Origin: JANPPS01 sp965246835
GTDB lineage: Bacteria > Pseudomonadota > Alphaproteobacteria > Acetobacterales > Acetobacteraceae
Assembly: GCA_965246835.1 (NCBI GenBank)
Contig: CBDFFQ010000001.1
Coordinates: 2,604,001-2,668,000, forward strand
Direction of reading: 5' to 3'
Length of the DNA: 64,000 nucleotides
The translations under genes and the position numbers were made by a program. The notes under the pieces are model-generated. The model made no database searches, had not been told where the DNA came from, and saw nothing but the letters and a program-made list of their open reading frames with translations. Shown here piece by piece: positions 23,187-31,911 of this stretch. Within the stretch, counting starts at the first letter, position 1. The number at the start of each line of letters is the position of its first letter.

Positions 23187-25967
23187 ATGGACTCCCAAGA
23201 ACCCTCGCCCATGATCCAGCGTCTGTCCGACCTGGTGGCCCGGCGCATGACCCTCGCCGCAGACGATCCGTTCGGCAGCCCCGTCATGTCCGTCGCCCTC
23301 GGCATCACCCGGCTGATCGACGAAAGCGAGCTGGACGCGGCACAGATCGCCGCCATCGTGCGCACCCTGCGGGACCAGGCCTATGCCGACCGCGCCCGCC
23401 GCCTCGCCGTCTATGTGGGCGGCACCGGCACGGCGGAGAACGAGGCCGCGCTCACCGCCGTGGCCCGCATCGTGCTCCGGCCCGACCCGTCGGACAGCCC
23501 GGTCCGCTGGGCCGCGTTCCGCGCCAGCGTGGAGCGTGCGCGCTACGCCGCCGTGTTCACCGCGCATCCCACCTTCGCCCTGGCGCCCGAAGTGTTCGAG
23601 GGCCTGGCCCAGGCCGCAAGCGTTGGGGGGGACGTGCCGGACCTGACCAGCCACCGGCCCCCGCCCATCACGTTGACGGAAGAGTTCACCCGCGCCACCG
23701 CCGCCATCGTCCATGGACGGGACGCGCTCGACCGCTTCAACGACGCGCTGCTGCGAACGGCCGAGGACGTGTGGCCGGATCGCTGGACGGAGCTGCGCCC
23801 CCGCCCGATCGTGTTGGCGAGCTGGGTCGGGTTCGACACGGATGGCCGGGTCGATATCGGCTGGGCGGACATGCTGCGCCTCCGTCTCACGATGAAGCGG
23901 ATGCAGCTGGAGCGCCTGCACAGCCAGGTGGCGCCGCTCGACGCGGCCCTGGCGGCGCGGGTCGAGCAAGCCGCCGGCGCCGTGCGGGAGCAGGTCGCGG
24001 CCTGCGACGCGACGGATCCCGCCGGGGTTGCCGCCCTGGCCCGGCTGCTCGTGGGACGGCGGGAAGACGCGCTGACCACCACCGCCCCGCTCGAGGCGCT
24101 GTTCGCCCCGGCCATCGCGGCGGCGCAGGGTGACGCGCAGCGCGCGCTTTGTGTCGCCCGCGCCGGGCTGCTGGCGCACGGCCTCTCGCTCGCGCACATC
24201 CATGTCCGCCTGAACGCGACCCAGCTGCACAACACCGCGCGCCAACGCCTGGGCCTGATGGACGCGGTGGACGATCCCTCCCACCGCCGCGCCCTCCTGG
24301 TCGCGATCAATGCGGCGCTCGATGCGGTGGAACCGGTCCCGGTGGACATGGGCGGGCTGCTGGCGGAACAGGCGTCGGCCGCGCGGCTGATGATGACGGT
24401 GGCGCAGATCGTGAAGCACATCGACGGCGCCGTCCCGGTCCGCTTCCTGATCGCCGAGACCGAGAGCGGCTACACGCTGCTCTCGGCGCTATGGCTCGCG
24501 CGCCTGTTCGGGATCGAGCGAAACATCGAGATCAGCCCGCTATTCGAAACCGCCGAGGCGCTGGAAAGCGGCCAGCGCGTGCTGGAGGAGGCGCTGCGCA
24601 GCCCGCATTACCGTGCCTATCTGAAGCAAACCGGCCGCCTCGCCCTGCAATTCGGCTATTCCGACAGCGGCCGCTACGTGGGCCAGATCGCCGCCAGCTA
24701 TCTGATCGAGCGGCTGCGCTTCAAGATCGCCGAAACCCTGGCGCGGTTCGGCCTCTCGGGCGTCGAGATCGTGCTGTTCGACACGCATGGCGAGAGCATC
24801 GGCCGCGGCGCGCATCCGGGGTCCCTGATCGACCGCCTGAAATACCTGTCACCGACTGCGAGCCGGCAATCTCTGAGCCAGGCGAACCTGCCGGTGCGGG
24901 AGGAAAGCGCCTTCCAGGGCGGCGACGGCTATTTGTTGTTCGGCACCGGCGCGCTCGCCCTGGCCACGGTCGCGCGCATCGCCGAGCACGCCTTCCACCC
25001 CGCGGCCGGCCCGATCGAGGACCCGATCTACGCCGATCCCGACTTCGCCGCCGATTTTTTTGCGAGTGTCCGCTCCAGCATGCAGGCCCTGGTCGAGGAC
25101 CCCGGCTACACCGCGCTGCTCGGCGCATTCGGCCCGGCGCTCATCGACAAAACCGGCTCCCGCCCCGCCGCCCGCCAGTCCGACGGTGTCGCCCAGGCCG
25201 CCACCATCCGCCACCCGAGCGAGCTGCGCGCCATCCCCAACAACGCGATCCTGCAGCAGCTCGGCTGGTGCGCCAACACGCTGCAGGGGATCGGCTCGGC
25301 CGCGGCACGCCATCCGGAGGCGTTCGGCCAGATGCGCGAAGACAGCCGCCGCTTCCGCCGGGCACTCGATCTCCCGCTGCATGCGCTGCGCCATTCGGAG
25401 CTGGAGGTGCTGCGCGCGATCGTCGGCACGCTGGACGCCGGGTCATGGCTGGACCGCGCGGCCCACACGGCCCGGCCCGGCCGTCGAGAGGCCCTGGTCT
25501 CGATCGCCCGCGCGCTCGAGCGGCTGGCGCTGGGGGCGCCGGTGCAGGCGATGTTCCGCCGGGTGCAGGCCGATCACCTGGCCTTGCGCGCCGCCTGGCC
25601 TGACGCGCCCCGCATGGCGGAGCGGGAGGTGCTGCTGCACGCGCTGCGGCTCGCGGTGATCCAGCGCATCTGGCTGCTGGCCACCACCATCCCCGATTTC
25701 TCGCCCCGCCACGGCGCAACCCGGCAAGACCTTGAGACCGCGATCCTGCGGCTCGAAATCCCGGCGGCGCTCACCGCCCTCGAGACCATCTTCCCCACGC
25801 CGGAAGCCGCAGCCCTGGAACAGGACTATGGCGAGCCCCCGGCGCCCCGCGGCGGCAGCTCCTATGCCCGGGAGCAGGCGGCGGTGATCCAGCCGATGCG
25901 CGACTGGTTCGCCATCGTGCGGGAGATCGGCACGGCCATCACGCACGAAGTTGGGGCCTTCGGATGA
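23187..25967 (+). CDS. Phosphoenolpyruvate carboxylase family protein, divergent active site
   Basis: 926 residues, the PEPC length. The family is recognisable: VFTAHPT (catalytic His block, residue about 123), FLIAETESGYTLLSALWL, GYSDSGRYVGQI (about 490), ESIGRGAHPGS (about 534) and IPNNAILQQLGW. Several normally invariant residues differ. The lysine of GYSDS-x-K is arginine, the HGRGG part of the mobile loop is replaced by DTHGE (normal Arg becomes His), GGDRDGNP is GFDTDGRVDI, and the C-terminal RNTG is absent (ends HEVGAFG). It may be a functional lineage variant replenishing oxaloacetate, or a paralogue with another role. ATG 23211 is an alternative start. It precedes aromatic amino-acid genes. 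Confidence 0.8.
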   Translation: MDSQEPSPMIQRLSDLVARRMTLAADDPFGSPVMSVALGITRLIDESELDAAQIAAIVRTLRDQAYADRARRLAVYVGGTGTAENEAALTAVARIVLRPDPSDSPVRWAAFRASVERARYAAVFTAHPTFALAPEVFEGLAQAASVGGDVPDLTSHRPPPITLTEEFTRATAAIVHGRDALDRFNDALLRTAEDVWPDRWTELRPRPIVLASWVGFDTDGRVDIGWADMLRLRLTMKRMQLERLHSQVAPLDAALAARVEQAAGAVREQVAACDATDPAGVAALARLLVGRREDALTTTAPLEALFAPAIAAAQGDAQRALCVARAGLLAHGLSLAHIHVRLNATQLHNTARQRLGLMDAVDDPSHRRALLVAINAALDAVEPVPVDMGGLLAEQASAARLMMTVAQIVKHIDGAVPVRFLIAETESGYTLLSALWLARLFGIERNIEISPLFETAEALESGQRVLEEALRSPHYRAYLKQTGRLALQFGYSDSGRYVGQIAASYLIERLRFKIAETLARFGLSGVEIVLFDTHGESIGRGAHPGSLIDRLKYLSPTASRQSLSQANLPVREESAFQGGDGYLLFGTGALALATVARIAEHAFHPAAGPIEDPIYADPDFAADFFASVRSSMQALVEDPGYTALLGAFGPALIDKTGSRPAARQSDGVAQAATIRHPSELRAIPNNAILQQLGWCANTLQGIGSAAARHPEAFGQMREDSRRFRRALDLPLHALRHSELEVLRAIVGTLDAGSWLDRAAHTARPGRREALVSIARALERLALGAPVQAMFRRVQADHLALRAAWPDAPRMAEREVLLHALRLAVIQRIWLLATTIPDFSPRHGATRQDLETAILRLEIPAALTALETIFPTPEAAALEQDYGEPPAPRGGSSYAREQAAVIQPMRDWFAIVREIGTAITHEVGAFG

Positions 25968-26010
25968 CAGCATTGTTTGCAGGGGGCCGGGCTTCCGGTA
26001 TCTGTGCCTC

Positions 26011-26883
26011 ATGTCCTCCACCCTGCATCCTCCGCCGCTCCGCACGGACCTGACGCCCGACCTCCCGGCCCTACGTGCCGAGATCGATCGCCTGGACGAC
26101 GCGATCCATGATTTGCTGATGGAGCGCGCTGCCGTGGTGGCGCAGGTTGGGCAGCTCGGCGTGAAGGGCGTGGTGCCGATCCGCCCGGGCCGGGAAGCCT
26201 CGATCCTGCGCCGTCTGCTCGCGCGGCATACCGGGCCGCTGCCGGCGCTGGGCGTGGCGCGGATCTGGCGGGAGCTGCTGGTCGCGATGACGCATATCCA
26301 GAAGCCGATGCTGATCACCGTGTCGGAGGCCGAGGGCGGCCCGGCCTATCGCGCCGCCGCGCGCGAGCATTTCGGGTCGCTCACCCCGCTCCGCACCCAC
26401 CGCACCCCGGCGCAGGCGATCGGGGAGGTCAGTGCCGGCGTCGCGACCGCAGCCGTGCTGCCGCTGCCGGCGGAGGGGGAGGAGCCCCGGGCCGCTTGGT
26501 GGACCGCGTTGCTGCATCAGGACGATCCACGCATCCACGTGGTGGCCCGGCTGCCGTTCTGGGCGCCCCGCCCGGACGGCGCGCCGGATGTGGAGGCGCT
26601 GGTGGTATGCGCCACCGCCGCGGACCCATCCGGCCATGACCGCAGCCTGCTGGGCCTGGAACTGCCGCTGGAGGTCAGCCGCGCCCGGCTCGCGACCGTG
26701 GTGGCGGCCGCCGGGTTCGACGCCGGGTCCACCATCCTCCGCCGCGATCCCGGCGCGCCCGTGGCCCACGCGCTGGTGGACGTGGACGGCTTCGTGACGG
26801 AGGCCGATCCGCGCCTGGCCGCGCTCGGCTCCTTGCGCCCGCCCGTGGTGCTCGGCGCCTACGCCGTTCCGGTGCGATCATGA
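26011..26883 (+). CDS. Chorismate mutase (AroQ type) with C-terminal PDT-like extension
   Basis: 290 residues. Residues about 15-100 are a type II chorismate mutase (LRAEIDRLDDAIHDLLMERAAVVAQVG, then IRPGREASILRRLLARHTG): R and K/R residues typical of the four-helix active site are present. It converts chorismate to prephenate. Residues about 100-290 resemble a prephenate-dehydratase/ACT-like region (SRARLATVVAAAGFDAGSTIL) but lack a recognisable dehydratase TRF motif, so they may be regulatory. Its stop overlaps the hisC start (ATGA). Second gene of the aromatic set. Confidence 0.8.
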   Translation: MSSTLHPPPLRTDLTPDLPALRAEIDRLDDAIHDLLMERAAVVAQVGQLGVKGVVPIRPGREASILRRLLARHTGPLPALGVARIWRELLVAMTHIQKPMLITVSEAEGGPAYRAAAREHFGSLTPLRTHRTPAQAIGEVSAGVATAAVLPLPAEGEEPRAAWWTALLHQDDPRIHVVARLPFWAPRPDGAPDVEALVVCATAADPSGHDRSLLGLELPLEVSRARLATVVAAAGFDAGSTILRRDPGAPVAHALVDVDGFVTEADPRLAALGSLRPPVVLGAYAVPVRS

Positions 26884-27971
26884 GCCCCCGCCCCCGGCCG
26901 GAAGTGCTGGACATCGCGCCCTACGTGGGCGGCGAGAGCAAGGTGGCCGGGCAGAACCGCGTCGTGAAGCTCAGCTCCAACGAGGGCGCGTTCGGCGTGC
27001 CGCCCGGCGCGCAGGCGGCGTTCGCGGCGCTGCAGGACGGGCTGCACCGCTATCCCGATGGCGGCTCGACCGCGCTGCGGCAGGCGATCGGGCGGTATTT
27101 CGGGCTGGACCCCGAGCGGATCGTGTGCGGCGCCGGGTCGGACGATCTAATCGCCCAGCTCTGCCTCGCCTATGGCGGACCCGGCACCGAGATCATCATG
27201 AGCCGCTACGGCTTCAGCATGTACGAGATCTACGGCCAATACGCCGGCAGCCGCGTGCTGAAGGCGCCGGAGCGGGACCTGACCGCGGATGTGGACGCGA
27301 TCCTGGCGCTGGTCTCGCCCGCCACGCGCGTCGTGTTCCTGGCGAACCCCAACAACCCGACCGGTAGTTTGCTGCCACAAACCGAGGTCGAGCGGCTGCG
27401 CCTCGCTCTGCCGCCGGACGTGCTGCTGGTGCTGGACGCCGCCTATGCCGAGTATGTCGAGCGGCCGGATTACGACGCCGGCACCAAGCTGGTGGATGCC
27501 GGGGACAACACGGTGATGACCCGCACCTTCAGCAAGATTTTCGGCTTGGGCGGCGCGCGGCTCGGCTGGTGCTATGCCCCGCCCGCGGTGGTCGACGTGC
27601 TGAACCGGGTGCGCAGCCCGTTCAACGTGAACCTCCCGGCCCAGGCGGCGGGGGTCGCCGCGCTGGCGGAGCCCGGTTGGGTCGAAGCCAGCCGGCGGCA
27701 CAACGCCACGCAGCGCGCCTGGCTGACGGCCGCGCTGACCGGGATGGGCGTGAAGGTGTGGCCAAGCGAGGGCAATTTCTTCCTCGCCGATTTCGGCAGC
27801 GCAGAAGCTGCGGAGGCCGCGGATGCGGCGTTGCGCGCGCGGGGCGTGATCGTGCGGGCCATGCGCGGCTACGGCCTGCCGGCCTGCCTGCGCATCACGG
27901 TCGGCACCACGGAGGAATGTGCGCTCGTGGCCGAGATCCTGGAAGGGCATCTGTCCCCTGCGCATGCCTGA
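26880..27971 (+). CDS. hisC: HisC-type aminotransferase (histidinol-phosphate / aromatic)
   Basis: 363 residues, fold-type I PLP enzyme. Motifs: KLSSNEGAFG, RYPDGGSTALRQAIG, ANPNNPTGS, LDAAYAEYV, and the PLP lysine in TRTFSKIFGLGGARLGW (about residue 220), ending in CLRITVGTTEE. HisC transaminates histidinol phosphate, but placement between chorismate mutase and prephenate dehydrogenase suggests action on prephenate or aromatic keto acids, as known for alphaproteobacterial HisC paralogues. Start overlaps the previous stop by four bases; the next gene starts eight bases before its end. Confidence 0.9.
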   Translation: MSPRPRPEVLDIAPYVGGESKVAGQNRVVKLSSNEGAFGVPPGAQAAFAALQDGLHRYPDGGSTALRQAIGRYFGLDPERIVCGAGSDDLIAQLCLAYGGPGTEIIMSRYGFSMYEIYGQYAGSRVLKAPERDLTADVDAILALVSPATRVVFLANPNNPTGSLLPQTEVERLRLALPPDVLLVLDAAYAEYVERPDYDAGTKLVDAGDNTVMTRTFSKIFGLGGARLGWCYAPPAVVDVLNRVRSPFNVNLPAQAAGVAALAEPGWVEASRRHNATQRAWLTAALTGMGVKVWPSEGNFFLADFGSAEAAEAADAALRARGVIVRAMRGYGLPACLRITVGTTEECALVAEILEGHLSPAHA

Positions 27972-28866
27972 TCCGGTGTTCAAGCGGCTGGTGCTGGTCG
28001 GCGCCGGGCTGATCGGCAGCTCGCTGGCGCGGGCGGCGCGGGAGCGGGGGTCGATCGCTGGTGAGGTGGTGGTGCAGGACCAGAGCGCCGCCGTGCTGGA
28101 CCGCGTGCGGCATCTTGGTTTTGCCGACCGGATCGAGCCGTCGTTGGCGCAGGCGGTGCGGGGCGCGGATGTGGTGATGCTCTGCGCGCCCGTCGGCGCC
28201 TATGCCGCGATCATGGCGGAAATGGCGCCGCATTTGGCCCCGGGCGCCATCGTGACCGATACCGGCAGCACCAAGGTGTCCGTGTTGCGGGACGTGGTCC
28301 CGTTGCTGCCGGCCGGCGTGCAGTTCGTGGGCGGGCACCCCATGGCCGGCACCGAGTATTCCGGCCCGGATGCCGGGTTCTCTACGCTGTTCGAGGGCCG
28401 CTGGTGCCTGATCGTCCCGCCGGAGGGTGCCGACCCCGTGGCGGTGGAGCGCGTCTCCGAACTGTGGCGCCGGGCGGGCAGCATGACGGATGTGATGGAC
28501 CCCGAGCATCATGACCGCGTGATGGCGATCGTGAGCCACCTGCCGCACCTGATCGCCTTCACGATCTGCGGCACCGCGGACGATCTGGCCCAAGAGGGCG
28601 GGGACGATGTGAGCCGGACGGAGGTGCTGAAATACGCCGCCTCCGGCTTCCGCGACTTCACCCGCATCGCCGCCAGCAACCCCGTGATGTGGCGGGACAT
28701 CTTCCTCAACAACCGCGAAGCATTGCTGGAGATGCTGGCACGTTTTACCGAGGATGCGCAGGCGATGGCGCGTGCGGTGCGCTGGGGCGACAGCGCCTAT
28801 ATCGAGGACCGCATCAACCGCGGCCGCAAGATCCGCAGCAACCTGATCGAGATCAAGCAGGCATGA
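27964..28866 (+). CDS. tyrC: Prephenate/arogenate dehydrogenase
   Basis: 300 residues. A Rossmann NAD(P) motif GAGLIGSSLARA lies near residue 15, followed by TDTGSTKVSVL, GGHPMAGTEYSGPDAGF (active-site His) and SHLPHLIAFTI, all diagnostic of the TyrA/TyrC family. It oxidises prephenate or arogenate toward tyrosine. There is no fused chorismate mutase, which is encoded two genes upstream. ATG 27964 overlaps the end of hisC by eight bases. Confidence 0.9.
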   Translation: MPDPVFKRLVLVGAGLIGSSLARAARERGSIAGEVVVQDQSAAVLDRVRHLGFADRIEPSLAQAVRGADVVMLCAPVGAYAAIMAEMAPHLAPGAIVTDTGSTKVSVLRDVVPLLPAGVQFVGGHPMAGTEYSGPDAGFSTLFEGRWCLIVPPEGADPVAVERVSELWRRAGSMTDVMDPEHHDRVMAIVSHLPHLIAFTICGTADDLAQEGGDDVSRTEVLKYAASGFRDFTRIAASNPVMWRDIFLNNREALLEMLARFTEDAQAMARAVRWGDSAYIEDRINRGRKIRSNLIEIKQA

Positions 28867-29453
28867 TCACGCTGTGGGACTGGCGCCGCCGCATCGCGGA
28901 CCTGTATGCCGCGGTGCGTGCCGAGCCGGACCCGGTGGCGGCCTGGCATCACTGGCGCGCGGCGCGGGACGAGCTGTTCCGCACCCATCCCCAAACTCCG
29001 ATAGAGCCCGGCACTGATTTCATCGCCCTGCCATTCTTCGCCTATGACCCGGCGCTCCGTTTCCTGGTGCGGCTACAGCCGATCGAGGGGGAGGTGATGG
29101 CCTTTCCCGCCGGCGCGGATGGCGAGCTGACGATGCACCCCTTCGCCCGCACCGAAGGCCTCGCTCCATTGGGCGGGGAACTCACGCTGTTCTGGCTCAC
29201 GGGCTATGGCGGCGGCGTGTTCCTGCCGTTCCGGGACGGCACCAGCGGGCGGGAGACCTATGGCGCCGGGCGATACCTGCTGGACACGATCAAGAGCGCC
29301 GATCTGGGCCAAATGGAGGGCCGCACGGTGCTGGACTTCAACTTCGCCTACAACCCGTCCTGCGCCTACTCGCCGCGCTATGTGTGCCCGCTGGCGCCGG
29401 CGATGAACCGGTTGCCGATTCCGGTGCGGGCGGGAGAGAAGACGCCGGCCTGA
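28863..29453 (+). CDS. DUF1684-domain protein
   Basis: 196 residues. Family blocks visible: ARDELFRTHPQTPI, FFAYDPALRFLVRL, LPFRDGTSGRETYGAGRYLLD and LDFNFAYNPSCAYSPRYVCPLAP. DUF1684 proteins are of unknown function, some linked to lipid or stress metabolism. ATG 28863 overlaps the tyrC stop by four bases, so it is the last gene of the ppc-like/chorismate mutase/hisC/tyrC transcription unit. A link to aromatic synthesis is not implied by its family. Confidence 0.87.
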   Translation: MITLWDWRRRIADLYAAVRAEPDPVAAWHHWRAARDELFRTHPQTPIEPGTDFIALPFFAYDPALRFLVRLQPIEGEVMAFPAGADGELTMHPFARTEGLAPLGGELTLFWLTGYGGGVFLPFRDGTSGRETYGAGRYLLDTIKSADLGQMEGRTVLDFNFAYNPSCAYSPRYVCPLAPAMNRLPIPVRAGEKTPA

Positions 29454-29491
29454 GGGTGGGACCCCGGGGGCTCGATCGCCCCAAATTCGGA

Positions 29492-31828
29492 TCACCCTAT
29501 CGCGAACCGGCTGCTATCGAGGCTGATGCCGGCGGCAAAATGGATGCTGCCAGTATCTATCTTCAGCATTGCACCACCGGCGCCGTCGGCCATGAGCGCA
29601 TCGGCGGCCTGCTGTGAGGAGGTAAAGCCGCCGGCGCCGCCGATGAGGTGGATCACTCCGCCCGCCCCGAACGACTGAAAGTCCAAGGACTGCAATGGGC
29701 TTTCGACATACACCTGAAGACCGGTCGACTGGTCCTGCACCACTGCACCGGCGGGCCCCGCGCCAAATGCCCCGGAGAACCGCAGGAACAGCAGGTTGCC
29801 GGAGCCGTGAAACATGAGGGAGGCATTGCTGCCCAGCAGGGTCACGGTGTCGTCCCCGCTGCCGGGGTCCACGGTCGCCGAGCCGCCCTGCACCGATACC
29901 ACGTTGAATGCGCCGCCCGTCGTGACGCTGTTGCGCACGGGCCCGCCCGCGCTGATGCCCGAAAAATCGAAGCTGCCATGCCCCTCGCCGCCCACCACCG
30001 TCAGTGTGGATCCCAATGCCTTGACGGTGTTGTACTCTCCGCCCAGCCTGATCGTTCCGCTGGGGGTTGCGGGGAAGCCCGACGCCGTCACCGTGTCGTG
30101 CCCGCTGCCGGCCGTGATGTCGAATGTGCCACCGCCAATGGTGATGTCGTTGTAGTCGCCCCCGGTGCGCAGCGTGCCGGTGCCCCACCCGAACAGGAAG
30201 GTGCCATACCCGGTGCCGCCATCGATCTTGACCGTGCCGCTGGCGGGATACTTGGTTCCGGTCACCTGCGTCGTGACGGTATTGTGGTCCCCGCTGATGC
30301 TCACGGTATCGGAATAGACGAACTCGAACCCGGATATCCTAATCGTCGCCGCAGCGCCCGTGGCCGCGATGACGTTCGCGCCGACGCCTGCGAACACCGT
30401 GTTGCCCGCCCCGTCGATCGTGACCCGATCGGCCCCGTTGCCCAGCCGCACGACACTGCCGGAGGTGCGGCCGTTAACCGTCACGGCCGCATCCCCGGCC
30501 AGCACGACGTTGCCCGGGCCCAATAGCGTGATCCGGTCGATGGCGGATTTCAGCCCATCCCCGACCTCACCCACGCGGATCACGTCGCCCCCGGCTTCGC
30601 TACCGGTGATCACGTCGGTGCCGCCCTGGCCGTTGATGGTGTTTCCGCCCCCGCGCGCGACCAGCGTGTCGTTGCCCGGCGTGCCGTTCAGCACGGCCTG
30701 GCCCGCCGCCGGGCCCGTCAGGTCGCTCCCGCTCAGGACGGCGGCGGGGGCGGGCGCGGTGAAGCTGCGGGGGCCCTGATAGAACAGGGGCGCATCCAAC
30801 TGCGTGACCAGGCCGCCATTCACGATGCTGTTCACATACAGGTTGCGGTCCTGAACCGGTGTGCCGCCATACACGTCGTTCAAGAAATCGACCGTTACGG
30901 TATGAGGCCCCGCGCCGAAGCTGCCCAGGACGGTGAATGCCTGGGATTGCAGCCGGCTATGCGGGATCGCGGCATAATTTACGCCGCCGATCCGCGTGCC
31001 ATCGACAGCGATGGTGAACTGCGCATCGAAGCCGTCCCGGGCCACGGCGCCGTCTTCGGAGACATACACCACCAGGCTGTCCGGCCCCGTGCCGATCGTT
31101 TGCGGACCGGAGGGCGGTGGCACGGGTGTCAGCTGGAAACCCCGCGCGCCCGTGGCGAACAACGGCGCCAATTGGCCGCCGGTGGCGATCGTGCCGCGCT
31201 TGATCAGGTCCACATACAGATTGCGGTCGGTGTCCGGTGTGCCGCCATACAGGTCGTTGAGGAATGTGACAGTCAGCGTGTGCGGGCCGTAGCCGAGATC
31301 GCCCAACAGCGTGACCTCCTGCTGCTGCCCGGTGCTGTGCAGCGCCTGCGCGGTCAGCACGCCACCCACCTGCACCCCGTCGATCGCCAGGGTAAACTGA
31401 GCATCGCCCTGATAGGCGTCTTCCGACAGGCGTAGCGTGACTGCATCCGGGCCGGAGCCGACCGTGATCGGCGGGGGCGGCGTGATCACCTGGAAGATCT
31501 GGGTCCCTTCCGTGAAGAACGGCCGGCTCCGTGGATCGGTCAGCACGCCAGACCGGATGTTCTGCACATACAGATTGCGGTCGCCGCCGATATCATAGGC
31601 ATCGTTCAGGAAGGCGATGCCGACCGCATGCGGCCCGGCGCCGAAATTCCCCTGAACCACAAAGGTTTGCTGCACGTCCCGTGGTGCCACCACGGTTTGC
31701 GCCCCGCCAATCTGCACGCCATCGACGGACACGGTGAACATCGCATCGCCCAAATAGGCGTCCTCGGCCATATCGAGCTGAAACTGATCGGCGCCGCTAC
31801 CGATCGTGATGGTGGGGGGGCGCGCCAT
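29492..31828 (-). CDS. Modular protein: three carbohydrate-binding-type modules plus repeat-rich C-terminus
   Basis: 778 residues. Residues about 5-355 hold three tandem ~115-residue modules (starts near 5, 118 and 243), each reading T-I/V-G-(S/T)-G-x-D, SEDAYQGDAQFT-like, VDG-x-x-(I/V)-GG, FGAGPHTVTVxFLNDxYGG and DRNLYV. This is the pattern of Ca-dependent xylan-binding-type modules (CBM60/CBM36-like). Residues about 390-420 have an RTX-like GTPGNDTLVARGGGNTINGQGGTD segment. The rest is Gly/Asn/Thr-rich, beta-helix-like. No signal peptide is present, so type I secretion is plausible. No catalytic domain is seen. Likely extracellular polysaccharide binding or adhesion (inference). Confidence 0.75.
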   Translation of the reverse strand: MARPPTITIGSGADQFQLDMAEDAYLGDAMFTVSVDGVQIGGAQTVVAPRDVQQTFVVQGNFGAGPHAVGIAFLNDAYDIGGDRNLYVQNIRSGVLTDPRSRPFFTEGTQIFQVITPPPPITVGSGPDAVTLRLSEDAYQGDAQFTLAIDGVQVGGVLTAQALHSTGQQQEVTLLGDLGYGPHTLTVTFLNDLYGGTPDTDRNLYVDLIKRGTIATGGQLAPLFATGARGFQLTPVPPPSGPQTIGTGPDSLVVYVSEDGAVARDGFDAQFTIAVDGTRIGGVNYAAIPHSRLQSQAFTVLGSFGAGPHTVTVDFLNDVYGGTPVQDRNLYVNSIVNGGLVTQLDAPLFYQGPRSFTAPAPAAVLSGSDLTGPAAGQAVLNGTPGNDTLVARGGGNTINGQGGTDVITGSEAGGDVIRVGEVGDGLKSAIDRITLLGPGNVVLAGDAAVTVNGRTSGSVVRLGNGADRVTIDGAGNTVFAGVGANVIAATGAAATIRISGFEFVYSDTVSISGDHNTVTTQVTGTKYPASGTVKIDGGTGYGTFLFGWGTGTLRTGGDYNDITIGGGTFDITAGSGHDTVTASGFPATPSGTIRLGGEYNTVKALGSTLTVVGGEGHGSFDFSGISAGGPVRNSVTTGGAFNVVSVQGGSATVDPGSGDDTVTLLGSNASLMFHGSGNLLFLRFSGAFGAGPAGAVVQDQSTGLQVYVESPLQSLDFQSFGAGGVIHLIGGAGGFTSSQQAADALMADGAGGAMLKIDTGSIHFAAGISLDSSRFAIG

Positions 31829-31911
31829 GACTGCTCCGTCTCACAAGGCCGATCCCGGAACGGTAGCGGAGTGCCTGACCGAGCGGTCGTTAATACATTG
31901 TTACGGATCGA

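Noticed and set aside
23187..25967. PEPC-like gene as a pseudogene
   Set aside because: Full family length, no stop or frameshift, and coherent substitutions argue for a maintained protein.
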